Source: OLB7 sp966250335 (GTDB lineage: Bacteria; Bacteroidota; Ignavibacteria; OLB7). From it: DNA of 64,000 bases. How positions within the stretch are numbered: position 1 is the first letter of the stretch; every line of letters starts with the position of its first letter. The stretch spans positions 1 through 64,000 of the forward strand of contig CBINGZ010000019.1 in assembly GCA_966250335.1 (NCBI GenBank), in the 5' to 3' direction. Under the pieces are notes generated by a model. The model saw nothing but the letters and a program-made list of their open reading frames with translations, did not search any database and had not been told where the DNA came from. Below are positions 1 to 8,498 of the stretch, piece by piece. A program made the position numbers and the translations under genes.

Positions 1-103
1 TGTTCCCATTGATATCGACCACAGGTTGCTGCGCTGCAGCCGGCGCGGCAAGAAGGACCATTCCGACCAGAGTCAGAGGTGTCGTACGTCGTAACGTCTT
101 CAT
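1..103 (-). CDS. Secreted protein, N-terminal fragment (runs off the window)
   Basis: Read from the ATG at 103 on the minus strand, the first 34 codons give a short basic start (MKTLRRTT), a hydrophobic core (LTLVGMVLLAA) and an AAAQ-type cleavage site, a typical Sec signal peptide. The coding sequence continues past position 1, so the mature protein is not visible and no function can be given. It is transcribed divergently from the glycosidase that starts at 429. The call rests only on the signal peptide and the open frame. Confidence 0.6.
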   Translation of the reverse strand, partial: MKTLRRTTPLTLVGMVLLAAPAAAQQPVVDINGN

Positions 104-428
104 GTAACAGTGCTTTATGGTTGGGTTAAGCCTATCAGCGAGTCGGGAGGGGTATGCCTGAACATATGTCCTGATCTGATTCCGGGGCGCGGAGTAGGTC
201 GTTCCTGCGAACGGTCCGCGCGACGCCGTGGAGGAACGGACGGAAGCCACCACTCCATCCACGGGAACGACGCAAAATATACGATTCGGGCGAAACTTCT
301 GACTAAATTATAATTGGATACGAAGTCCGCCGGCCGGTTCGGTCGTCGCTTCTTCGGTCGGGTCCGCCCCCTTCCTCGACGCTCCCCCGGTGCCGATTTC
401 TTCCATACTCAAGTTATCCGGTCTCGCT
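104..428. other. Divergent intergenic region
   Basis: This 325-base gap separates two divergent genes for secreted proteins, so it should hold two promoters. I see no perfect TTG-N19-21-TAnnTTTG match of the kind found elsewhere in the window. The part from about 270 to 325 is locally AT-rich and is the likeliest promoter area. A 67-codon frame at 110-313 looks like chance: it has no family resemblance and an arginine/glycine-rich composition. Confidence 0.4.
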
Positions 429-3401
429 ATGCGATATATTATTGCGATATTCCTGTTCGTTGCCGGCGCGGTTGTATCGCGATCGCAACCGTTCGTCGAT
501 CCATTCGAGTTCGTGATCCCGAGCTGGGACTCCTCGCGCTCGGAATGGCTGCCGGAGTTCGCCGCCGAAGTCGCCGGATCACACGGCTTCGTGCGGGCCT
601 CGACCGATGGACGCCTGGAGTTCGAGGATGGAACTCCCGTCCGATTTGTCGGCGTTGGGATCACCAACTCCGCCTGCTTCCCGGAGAGCGCCGCAGCGGT
701 GGCCACGGCGCAGCACCTCAGGAAGCTCGGCGTGAATATCGTACGGTTCAACTACTTCGATTACCACAACTCCAACGCCCAGTCGACGCTCGCTCCCTCC
801 TCCGGACCGACCGCCCGCTTCGACAGCCTCTCGCCGACGCAGATGGCACGGCTCGACTGGTTCATCCATCAGCTCCGGATCAACGGGATCTACACCCACT
901 TCGTCCTCAAGTCGCGGCAGGGACCCCGCGCCGGAGACGGCGTGCCGACCTTCGACTCCGCCTCGGCCAACGGCCAGAACATCACCTACTTCTCCGCTCC
1001 CTTCCAGCGGCTGCAGCGCGACTACCTGACGGCGTTCCTTTCCCACGTCAACCCTCACACCGGCCGCCGGTACGCCGACGAGCCCGCCGTGGCGTTCATG
1101 ACCGTCACCGATCAGAACTCCCTCTACGATGCATGGATCAACGACCGGCTCAGGCCGCGCGCCGGGGTCCTCAGTTACCATCAGTCGCGTCTGATCGATA
1201 CCCTCTACGCCGACTATCTGGCCCGCAGATACGGGACGACGGCGGCGCTGAAGGCCGCCTACTTCGAGGGGGTCAGTCCCGACGGCCGGGATCGTATCAG
1301 GAACGGAGGTTTCGAATCGTTTGCCGACGACTGGGATTTCACGGTGGGGGAGGGAGCCCAGGCGAGCACCGTGCTGACCGAGGGTCCGAACGTGGCGCCG
1401 GGAGAGGGACAGTTCTCGATCCGCGTCGCCGTCAGACAGGTCAACGGCAACGACGCCCGGATCTATCTGCAGCAGACCGGAATCCCGGTGCGTCGTAATC
1501 TGATCTATCGTGTTTCGTTCAAGGCCAGGACCGACACCGCCTCGGGCCGGCAGATGCGGGTCGCGCTGCAGCGCGGCGGCGCCGCCGTCGGACTGAACCA
1601 GACGGTCGATCTCACCACGATATGGCAGCCGTTCAGCTTCGTCTTCCGCGCCACCGACGGCGACAGCCTTGCCACAAGCCTCAGGTTCTATATGGGAAAA
1701 TCGCGCGGCGATATCTTCCTCGATGCCGTGTCGATCCGGGAGACGGGAAGAGAGGGTCTGGGGGAAGAGGAGATGCTGGAAACAGGGACGGTGGCCCGCA
1801 TGAGGTTCAACGAGACGCAGAACTACGCGGTGCGCCGCGTGCACGATCTGGCGGCCTTCTACGACTCGCTCGCCCGCGCCTACCATCGCTCCATGCACGC
1901 TCACCTCAGGTCGCTCGGGGTTCGCGTTCCGATCGCCGGCACGAACAACACGTCGTCGGCAGCCGACACGTGGACTCAATCGGAGTACGATTTTACCTCC
2001 GAAACGGCGGGGTGGGACTTCAACGGAGCGCGCCCCGGCAGCCCCGGCTACAGCGACTCCACCTGGGTGATCAGAAACTACTCGGTGCTGAACTATCGCG
2101 ATCAGAAGATCTTCGAGTTCAGCAGGAACGCGATCTCCGGCAAGCCGTTCGTGGCCGAGGCGTACAACCACGTTTTCCCGAACGCGCATAGAAGCGAGAT
2201 GATGATCTTCTTCCCCGCCTACGCCTCGCTGCACGACTGGGACGGAGCCTACTTCCAGCTCTACGTCGACAGGACGACGGAGATGGCGAACCGGCGCAGG
2301 ATCATCAAGGACGACTTCACGACGATCATCGGCGATCCCTCCGTCACCGCGCTGCTGCCGCAGGCCGCGGCGCTCCTCAGAAACAGGTGGGTGGCCCCTG
2401 CCGAACGAAAGATCCTGATACGACACGACGAGGCCGACCTGCGCAATCTGCCGCTCGTCTATCCGGGGAGAGGGAGCTATCAGATCGACGGCACGTTCGG
2501 CAACGTGGCGAACCTGATAAGCGCCGTGCGGATCGACTCCTTCACCGCCGGCAGACACTACACGGCCGGAGATTACTACTACACCGTCCCGAACGACGAC
2601 AACATCCAGAGCGACACCAGGGAGATCACGCTCGACATGACCAAGGGGGTGATCTCGCTCGATGCCCCGATGGTCCAGGGGGGAAGCGGCGTGCTGGCGA
2701 ACGTCTCGGCGCTCCGGGGGAGGAGCCTCGGCGTCAACTTCATCGACGGCGGCCCCCACGTCACCTACCTCTGGACCCCGCTCGACGGCGATTCGCTCGC
2801 GCGCTCTCGCCGTTCGCTTCTGACGGTGACGACCCGCGCCGGAAACGCCGATCAGCTCTGGCAGTTCGGCGATTCGAGCCTGGGGAAGAACTGGGGGATC
2901 GGCCCCGTCGTGATGGAATCGGCAAAGGTCGGGGTGAACTTCTACACCGAGGCCGACACGGTCATCCTCCATCCGCTCGACACCATGGGACGGGAGACGG
3001 GACGCCGCTTCGGCGGGGTGCGGACTCCGGCCGGGGCATGGCGGGCGATCATCGATCTGGCGACGGAGCGGACTCCGTGGTTCGGCGTCGAACAGCGCTT
3101 CGCCGACGGCCCCTCGGCCGTGAACCAGGAGTCGAGGGGGAGGAAGGTCCGCGTCGGAGAGGTTCGTCCCTCGCCGGCCGCCGGAGAGGCAGGTATCGAT
3201 ATCGAGATCCCCGTTTCCGCCCCCTACTCCTGCACGCTTCACGACGCGCTCGGGCGCACGGTCCTCTCGGTCGCCGAGTCTCGCGCGGTCTCCGGGACGA
3301 CGGTGCAGCCGCTCGACCTGAGGGGACTTTCGGCGGGAGTCTATCTCTGCCGGATACGGGTGGGGGATGAGATCTTCACGCGGCGGGTGGTGGTGCGGTA
3401 G
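429..3401 (+). CDS. Secreted GH5-like glycoside hydrolase with inserted CBM and T9SS sorting domain
   Basis: The 990-residue product starts at the ATG at 429, chosen over an in-frame ATG at 390 because it begins a clean signal peptide (MRYIIAIFLFVAGAVV). The N-terminal part looks like a clan GH-A (beta/alpha)8 barrel of the cellulase type: VRFVGVGITN near residue 75 and LGVNIVRFNYFD near 105. Residues about 288-440 (IRNGGFESF onward) resemble a CBM4/9-type carbohydrate-binding module inserted in the barrel. The probable nucleophile is Glu577 in FVAEAYNH. The acid/base position, which in related proteins as I know them reads NENSL, is DQNSL here, with Gln229 instead of Glu, so activity is doubtful. 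The last 80 or so residues (PSPAAGE, DALGRTVLS, GVYLCRIRVG, RRVVVR) form a T9SS C-terminal sorting domain, so the protein is probably attached to the cell surface. The substrate is unknown. Confidence 0.75.
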   Translation: MRYIIAIFLFVAGAVVSRSQPFVDPFEFVIPSWDSSRSEWLPEFAAEVAGSHGFVRASTDGRLEFEDGTPVRFVGVGITNSACFPESAAAVATAQHLRKLGVNIVRFNYFDYHNSNAQSTLAPSSGPTARFDSLSPTQMARLDWFIHQLRINGIYTHFVLKSRQGPRAGDGVPTFDSASANGQNITYFSAPFQRLQRDYLTAFLSHVNPHTGRRYADEPAVAFMTVTDQNSLYDAWINDRLRPRAGVLSYHQSRLIDTLYADYLARRYGTTAALKAAYFEGVSPDGRDRIRNGGFESFADDWDFTVGEGAQASTVLTEGPNVAPGEGQFSIRVAVRQVNGNDARIYLQQTGIPVRRNLIYRVSFKARTDTASGRQMRVALQRGGAAVGLNQTVDLTTIWQPFSFVFRATDGDSLATSLRFYMGKSRGDIFLDAVSIRETGREGLGEEEMLETGTVARMRFNETQNYAVRRVHDLAAFYDSLARAYHRSMHAHLRSLGVRVPIAGTNNTSSAADTWTQSEYDFTSETAGWDFNGARPGSPGYSDSTWVIRNYSVLNYRDQKIFEFSRNAISGKPFVAEAYNHVFPNAHRSEMMIFFPAYASLHDWDGAYFQLYVDRTTEMANRRRIIKDDFTTIIGDPSVTALLPQAAALLRNRWVAPAERKILIRHDEADLRNLPLVYPGRGSYQIDGTFGNVANLISAVRIDSFTAGRHYTAGDYYYTVPNDDNIQSDTREITLDMTKGVISLDAPMVQGGSGVLANVSALRGRSLGVNFIDGGPHVTYLWTPLDGDSLARSRRSLLTVTTRAGNADQLWQFGDSSLGKNWGIGPVVMESAKVGVNFYTEADTVILHPLDTMGRETGRRFGGVRTPAGAWRAIIDLATERTPWFGVEQRFADGPSAVNQESRGRKVRVGEVRPSPAAGEAGIDIEIPVSAPYSCTLHDALGRTVLSVAESRAVSGTTVQPLDLRGLSAGVYLCRIRVGDEIFTRRVVVR

Positions 3402-3470
3402 GGAAGGGAGGCCTGATATCGGGCCCGGCGGGCGTTCCCCGACCCTGAATACGCTGCCCGAATATGCCGA

Positions 3471-3511
3471 GAGAGAGGCAAGGTCACGCGGAGCGTTCCC
3501 TCGCCTCTCTC
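3471..3511. terminator. Hairpin between convergent genes
   Basis: A 13-bp stem with one mismatch (GAGAGAGGCAAGG with CCTCGCCTCTCTC) lies between the glycosidase end at 3401 and the convergent gene end at 3611. It lacks a clear T tract in either direction, so it may be a weak bidirectional terminator. Confidence 0.45.
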
Positions 3512-3610
3512 TCAACTCACCGTCTATCTGATTGCGACCCTCTGTTCTGGCTGCTTAACCCGGTACTCTTCTCAACATCTGGAGGCAACCCCCATCGGCA
3601 CCCAGGAGGA

Positions 3611-5266
3611 TCAGCGGACGATCACCCGCTGAACCACCTGTTCCCCGTGGTCCGACGTATATGCGATCAGATAGACGCCTCCCTTCACACCCACAAAATT
3701 CAACAGCATATCCGAGGCTCCGGCCGGACGCTCCTGGAAGGCATAGAGCGAACGGATCAGACGACCGTTCAGGTCGTGGAGCGTGATGCAGATCTTTCGG
3801 TCTCCGGCGAGTTCGATCGTCGACCGGCCGACATCACTCACAGGATTTCCATGGACGGCGGTCGAGACGATCGCGCCCGGGTTCGTGCGGCAGAAGCCGA
3901 GCACCGGCGGCACACCGGCCAGGTTCTCGCATGCGATTCCGGCCGGCATTCTCCGGCGCTCGACGGCGTCCATCACCTCCAGCTCGCGACGAAGCGGCTC
4001 ACGGTAGCGGTCCGGAAGCGCCTCGACGAACTCGGGGGTCGGAACGTACCAGAGAGCGATATCGACGACATGTTCCTTCGTCCATCCCGGCGGCACCTCG
4101 CTCCAGCGTATGCGGATCGGGACCAGCCGGTTCGTGGTCCGGTACCGCGCGGTGGCGGTCTCGATATCGGTCGCCAGGGCGACCTTGGCGTAGTTTCCGA
4201 AGACCGACGACGGTATGCTGTCGGGGGCGATCCCCGATTCCAGCAGCAGCGGAGAGTTCTGGGAGTAGACCAGCGCGGCGCCGACCATCCGTTCCTGCTG
4301 CTGCGGCCCCTGGGTCAGCATGACCGGAGCGATCTTCGAGTAGACGTCGGGCTCATTCGCCGAGATCGGCGTGCCGGAGATCGAGGTGGCGCCGATGGTG
4401 ACGCGTGTGCGGACCACCGCCCCGCGTCCATCCGAAGGGGCCTCGTAATTGAGGTTCCGGAAGACTTCGGCCGACCTCGGGTCCTGTCCGCTCAGGTTCT
4501 CCTCCACGAAGAACTCGATCTGTTTGCTGCTGCTCCTCCTGATGCCGATCGCTTCCAGTTCGGTGTCGTTCAGCGTCAGATATTCGAGTCCCTGCACGGT
4601 TGTGGGGGCCTTGAGGATGGGGCCTCCGAATCCGTAGGGAACAAGGAAGGGAGGACGGAGCCTGGGTGTTCCCGCTGCCGAGCCTTCTCCGCTCGCGCTC
4701 ACGACGTTGTCGGCGTCGACATCGGTTCCACCCAGTTCCCCGTTCGTAGTATTCTTCGGCGTATTGGCGATCGATTCGGTCTCGGACGCAGCCCTGCCCT
4801 CCGGATCGCGACCGTGCGTCGCGGTCGACGATCCGGAGAGCCCGGGAGCACGGCGGACACCGCCCGGCGACGAGAGAGACCCCTGGGCGGCGGTACCCGT
4901 ACGTACCGCCGACTGTGGACTTTCGATCGTCGCCCGGGACGGGGCGGCTCCGCCAGAAGTTTCTGGCACGGTGCCGGCAGCAGCGGACTCGAAGGTCCGC
5001 TGCTGCCGGGCCGTGCCGACCGAGGTGTCAGTTATCGAATCGGTCGAATTCATATACAGGAGGCCTCCCCCTACGGCTCCGACGGCCACCAGGGCCGAGA
5101 GAACCGTGGCGTAGCCCCTGGTGAAGCGGCGGACCGGCTTCAACGGTTGTACCGATTCCGCGCGTCCCACGATCTCACGAAGTTCATCGGAGCCCAGAAG
5201 CCGACGCGGCGGATGCTCGCGGACCAGCCCGAGAAGCTCATCGAGATGTTGTTTCTGTGTCCTCAT
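3611..5266 (-). CDS. Putative membrane anti-sigma-like protein with T9SS-type C-terminus
   Basis: The 551-residue protein overlaps the upstream ECF sigma gene by 4 bases (ATGA), so the two are translationally coupled. Residues 1-45 form a short cytoplasmic helix (DELLGLVREHPPRRLL), followed by basic residues (RRFTR) and one transmembrane segment at about 51-71. The remaining 480 residues should be periplasmic: a Ser/Thr/Gly-rich linker to about 170, an uncharacterised middle region, and from about 470 a domain ending GVYLIAYTSD...VVQRVIVR that has the pattern of a T9SS sorting domain. The position next to a sigma factor and the layout (short cytoplasmic helix, one membrane span, large periplasmic part) suggest an anti-sigma factor. 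There is no HxxxCxxC zinc anti-sigma motif. A sorting domain on a protein without a cleavable signal peptide is unusual. The anti-sigma role is inference. Confidence 0.6.
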   Translation of the reverse strand: MRTQKQHLDELLGLVREHPPRRLLGSDELREIVGRAESVQPLKPVRRFTRGYATVLSALVAVGAVGGGLLYMNSTDSITDTSVGTARQQRTFESAAAGTVPETSGGAAPSRATIESPQSAVRTGTAAQGSLSSPGGVRRAPGLSGSSTATHGRDPEGRAASETESIANTPKNTTNGELGGTDVDADNVVSASGEGSAAGTPRLRPPFLVPYGFGGPILKAPTTVQGLEYLTLNDTELEAIGIRRSSSKQIEFFVEENLSGQDPRSAEVFRNLNYEAPSDGRGAVVRTRVTIGATSISGTPISANEPDVYSKIAPVMLTQGPQQQERMVGAALVYSQNSPLLLESGIAPDSIPSSVFGNYAKVALATDIETATARYRTTNRLVPIRIRWSEVPPGWTKEHVVDIALWYVPTPEFVEALPDRYREPLRRELEVMDAVERRRMPAGIACENLAGVPPVLGFCRTNPGAIVSTAVHGNPVSDVGRSTIELAGDRKICITLHDLNGRLIRSLYAFQERPAGASDMLLNFVGVKGGVYLIAYTSDHGEQVVQRVIVR

Positions 5267-5892
5267 GGTTCGATACCCATAGAGAAGAAAAGGAAATCGT
5301 TTGACGTCGTATCGGTATCCGGCTCTGTGTCGTTCCTGCGATTCGATCTGTTCGCCGGTTCCACACCGAGAATCTCCGCCAGCTTCTTTCTCCCTCGGGA
5401 GATCCGCACCTTCACGCTGATGAGCGTTCCCCCCTGAATCTTCTGTATCTCCTTCATCGGCATCCCGATGATCTCGAAGAGAATCACCGCCTCGCGCTGT
5501 TTCTCCGGCAGCTCTCCCAGCGCCGTGTAGACGGCCGCGATATCGGCCGCGACGTCGGGCGGGGGGGAGGTGTCCATCAGCCGCTCGATGTCGATCTCAT
5601 CCAGTGACGAGTCCCTCCGCGCCGCTCTGCTCCATTTCTGGTGCGTGCGGGTCGCGATCGTGAAGAGATAGCTGAGGAACGCCTTGCTGTTCCGGAGGTC
5701 GTCGAACTGCTCGTAGGCGATCATCACGGTTTCGGAGACGATATCCTTGGCCCCCTCCTCCGATTTGGTAAGGGCAAGGGCGAAGCGCTCCAGCGAAGGC
5801 AGGAGAGGCTCCAGAAGCTCCATGAACCTGATCTGTCTATCCGTACTGCGTCGCATGTACTCCGGCGATATCGGCCCTTCGTGATTCGGCAT
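5263..5892 (-). CDS. ECF-type RNA polymerase sigma factor
   Basis: The 209-residue product has the two-domain layout of extracytoplasmic-function sigma factors. The region 2-like part (LLPSLERFALALTKSEEGAKDIVSE, then LSYLFTIATR) binds core polymerase and the -10 element. The region 4-like part (ALGELPEKQREAVILFEIIG, then a helix-turn-helix ending VKVRISRGRKKL) contacts the -35 element. The C-terminal 35 residues, rich in Asn, Asp and Thr, fall outside the family core. The downstream overlapping membrane protein is a likely regulator. The GH105-like gene lies 25 bases upstream in the same direction, so the three may be co-transcribed. The target regulon is unknown; a link to T9SS or envelope functions is inference from the partner's sorting domain. 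Confidence 0.85.
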   Translation of the reverse strand: MPNHEGPISPEYMRRSTDRQIRFMELLEPLLPSLERFALALTKSEEGAKDIVSETVMIAYEQFDDLRNSKAFLSYLFTIATRTHQKWSRAARRDSSLDEIDIERLMDTSPPPDVAADIAAVYTALGELPEKQREAVILFEIIGMPMKEIQKIQGGTLISVKVRISRGRKKLAEILGVEPANRSNRRNDTEPDTDTTSNDFLFFSMGIEP

Positions 5893-5917
5893 GTAAGTGT
5901 CTCAGCTCGGGAAAAGG

Positions 5918-6937
5918 TTACCGTCGCATCAGTTCGGTAAGCGCAAGGAGATAGGCGCCGGTTCCCCACCACCATTCTCCCCGCTCCAGTCCCTTATAGT
6001 ATGCGACCGTTCCCGGCCATGTCCCCTCGGAAGATCCCGTGAACCGTCCCTCGGGGTCGACATGACGCCGGAGTCCGGCGGCGCAGCGGTCGATCGCTTC
6101 GTCGACCCCGGCCGGAAGGGCTCCCATCCGACGTCCGCGGAGCATGGCGAAGAGGAACATGGCGGAGGCGGAGGTCTCCTCGTAGGAGGTTTTATCGGTG
6201 ATGATCGTGCGCCAGAGGCCGGAGCGGGTCTGGTAGGGAAGAAGGCGGGTGACCATCTCCAGGAGGATCTTGGCGCAGTCGTTCCATTCCAGCGAACCGG
6301 GCTTCAGATATTCGAGCAGTTCGGCGCAGGTCATCGCCACCCATCCGTTCCCCCGTCCCCATGCCCCTTCGGAGCGCCGTCCCGAGAGGTTCTCCTGACA
6401 GTGGATGAAGAGGCCGGTCGGGGGATCGCAGAGGATCTCGAGATGGGCGCGGAGCCCCCCGAGCGCCTCCTTCCGCCACTCAGAGCCCCCAAGGAGCCCT
6501 CCGATCTTCGCCAGCACCGGCGCCGTGTAGTAGATCGTGTCGATGTAGATGTGGGGGAGATCGACGTTATGCAGGATCACGCCGCGTCCGTTGCGGATCG
6601 CCTTCTCCAGAATGAACCTGTAGGTCTGCTCCGCCGTCCCCCGAAGCTGGAATTCGAACTCCGGGAAGAGCCGGACGACCTCCGGATAGAGAAGCCCGAT
6701 GCTCCAGGAGCCGACGAAATAGGTGGTATGCACCCCCGTCCCCAGATGGTAGGTGCGCCATCTGCGCAGATATTCGCGCCCCGCCCCGCTCCCGACCGCC
6801 TCGGTCCCCCGGAGCATCCCGTAGGCGAGGAGCGACTGGCCCCAGTCGGTGTTCATCGATTCCGGACGGTTGCGGGAGCACCATGAATCGATGATCGTGT
6901 TGATGAGATCGTCCGGGGAGTGGAGCTTCTTCGCCAT
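5918..6937 (-). CDS. GH88/GH105-like unsaturated glycuronyl hydrolase
   Basis: The 339-residue product starts at the ATG at 6937 (MAKKLHSPDD); an in-frame ATG 22 codons earlier adds an unrelated leader. The WGRGNGW motif near residue 192 is diagnostic of GH105/GH88 (alpha/alpha)6-barrel enzymes such as YteR and YesR, which remove unsaturated uronic sugars left by pectin or glycosaminoglycan lyases. An Asp in the YIDTIYYTAPVLAKIG segment near residue 133 aligns by motif with a catalytic aspartate. There is no signal peptide, so it is probably cytoplasmic, as in characterised family members. No lyase or sugar transporter cluster adjoins it, so the natural substrate is not evident. It may share a transcript with the sigma factor gene downstream. 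Confidence 0.8.
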   Translation of the reverse strand: MAKKLHSPDDLINTIIDSWCSRNRPESMNTDWGQSLLAYGMLRGTEAVGSGAGREYLRRWRTYHLGTGVHTTYFVGSWSIGLLYPEVVRLFPEFEFQLRGTAEQTYRFILEKAIRNGRGVILHNVDLPHIYIDTIYYTAPVLAKIGGLLGGSEWRKEALGGLRAHLEILCDPPTGLFIHCQENLSGRRSEGAWGRGNGWVAMTCAELLEYLKPGSLEWNDCAKILLEMVTRLLPYQTRSGLWRTIITDKTSYEETSASAMFLFAMLRGRRMGALPAGVDEAIDRCAAGLRRHVDPEGRFTGSSEGTWPGTVAYYKGLERGEWWWGTGAYLLALTELMRR

Positions 6938-7156
6938 AATCGAAATGTGATGGATCGATATGAGATGATACGGCGGGATGCCGAACGATCCCGCCGGACA
7001 CAACGGATCGCAATCTAACCAACCTTCCGATCTCCCCTTCTCCCCGTGCCCCCCTCCCTCGCCGAATAATCCGGCCTGTCGACAGAGGGAACCTCCCTAT
7101 CTTCGCGGCGGCCCGACCGGGAGCCCGGCGGCCGTTCACTCGAAACCACGTGGTAC

Positions 7157-8437
7157 ATGGAGCAGGGACGAGCGACGCGCGGATCGATTCTGGCATGGAC
7201 GCTGTTCGATTTCGCCAACACCGCCTTTTACGTCGTCATCATCACGGTAGTCTTTCCGCCGTTCTTCACCGGGGTCATCGCGGAGGGGAATGCCGCCTAC
7301 TGGGGAAGGGCCGTCTCGATCTCGATGATCCTGACCGCGCTGATCGGCCCGCTGCTCGGCTCCATCGCCGACGCCACCAACCGGAAGAAACTCTTCCTCG
7401 GAATCTGCACGACCGCCTGCGTCGTCGCCACGCTCGGGCTCTATACCACGGGGCCGGGAACGCTTCTGCTGGCAATGATCCTGGTGATCGTGGCGAACAT
7501 CGGGTTCGAGGCGGGGACGATCTTCTACGATGCGTTTCTGCCCGATCTCACGAGCGAGGAGAACTACGGCAAGGTCTCCGGCTACGGGTTCGCCATGGGA
7601 TATCTGGGATCGCTCGTCATCCTGCTCACGATTCTTCCCATTCTCAGCTCCGAGCCTCTCACCCGGGACGACATACGACTGACGTTCCTCATCGCCGCCG
7701 GCTTCTTCGCGCTCTTCTCCCTCCCCTTCTTCCTTTCGGTGAAGGAGAAGGAGAGAATTCCCGGCGGAGGAAAAGGGCTGCTGCTGACAGGCTACGGGCG
7801 CCTGAGGGAGACCTTCGGTAACCTGCGGCGGTACGATGCGGTGAAGCGGTTCCTGCTTGCGTTCTTCGTCTACAACGACAGCATCCTGACGGTGATCCTC
7901 TTCGCCTCGATCTACGGCACCCAGGAGCTGAAGCTCGATCAGACGGCGCTGATCGTCTTCTTCCTGATCGTCCAGGGGACGGCGCTGGTCGGCTCGCTCC
8001 TCTTCGGCAGGCTCACCAACAGGATCGGGGCGCGGCTTTCCATCATCATCACGCTGGGGATCTGGATCTGCGTCGTCGTCTCGGCCTACATGCTCTCCTC
8101 GATCGCCGCGGCGCTCGGCGTCACCCCGCAGACGGCCTTCTCGGTCGTCGGAGGGATCGCGGGGATCGCCCTCGGCTCGTCGCAGTCCTCCAGCCGGACG
8201 ATGATGGCGCTGCTGACCCCCAGGGAGAAGAAGACCGAGTTCTTCGGCTTCTACGACGGCTTCTTCGGGAAGGCCTCGGCGACACTGGGTCCGTTGCTCT
8301 TCGGGGAGATCGCCCGCGTGTGGGATCTCCGTTCGGCGATGCTGCTGGTCGGTGTCCTCTTCATCGGCGGCATCCTGCTGATGCTTCGTGTCCCCGATGT
8401 GCGCGCCTCCCGTCCCGATGTCGGGGGAGCGGCATAG
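7157..8437 (+). CDS. MFS transporter, UMF1/Atg22-like family
   Basis: The 426-residue integral membrane protein has about twelve hydrophobic segments. The start (LAWTLFDFANTAFYVVIITVVFP) carries the WxLFDFANTAF signature of the UMF1/Atg22-like branch of the major facilitator superfamily. The loop LGSIADATNRKK after the third segment is the usual MFS motif A position. The central cytoplasmic loop is short and basic (VKEKERIPGGG). Yeast Atg22 exports amino acids from the vacuole; the substrates of bacterial members are mostly unknown, so none is assigned. A possible -7 element (TATCTTCG at 7098-7105) lies about 50 bases upstream of the ATG, without a clear -33 partner. The gene is divergent from the GH105-like gene. 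Confidence 0.85.
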   Translation: MEQGRATRGSILAWTLFDFANTAFYVVIITVVFPPFFTGVIAEGNAAYWGRAVSISMILTALIGPLLGSIADATNRKKLFLGICTTACVVATLGLYTTGPGTLLLAMILVIVANIGFEAGTIFYDAFLPDLTSEENYGKVSGYGFAMGYLGSLVILLTILPILSSEPLTRDDIRLTFLIAAGFFALFSLPFFLSVKEKERIPGGGKGLLLTGYGRLRETFGNLRRYDAVKRFLLAFFVYNDSILTVILFASIYGTQELKLDQTALIVFFLIVQGTALVGSLLFGRLTNRIGARLSIIITLGIWICVVVSAYMLSSIAAALGVTPQTAFSVVGGIAGIALGSSQSSSRTMMALLTPREKKTEFFGFYDGFFGKASATLGPLLFGEIARVWDLRSAMLLVGVLFIGGILLMLRVPDVRASRPDVGGAA

Positions 8438-8465
8438 CCGGGAGAAAGATCGTCGTGCCGGGGTG

Positions 8466-8495
8466 TTGCGCTTCCCGCCAACAATCGTACGTTCG
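8466..8495 (+). promoter_or_regulatory. Bacteroidota-type promoter, possibly leaderless
   Basis: TTG at 8466-8468, a 19-base spacer and TACGTTCG at 8488-8495 fit the TTG-N19-21-TAnnTTTG pattern. Only three bases separate the -7 box from the ATG at 8499, so transcription would begin at or within a base or two of the start codon. Confidence 0.5.
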
Positions 8496-8498
8496 TGC

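Noticed and set aside
110..313. A 67-codon plus-strand frame in the first gap
   Set aside because: Arg/Gly-rich composition with no start signal; it looks like chance in GC-rich DNA.
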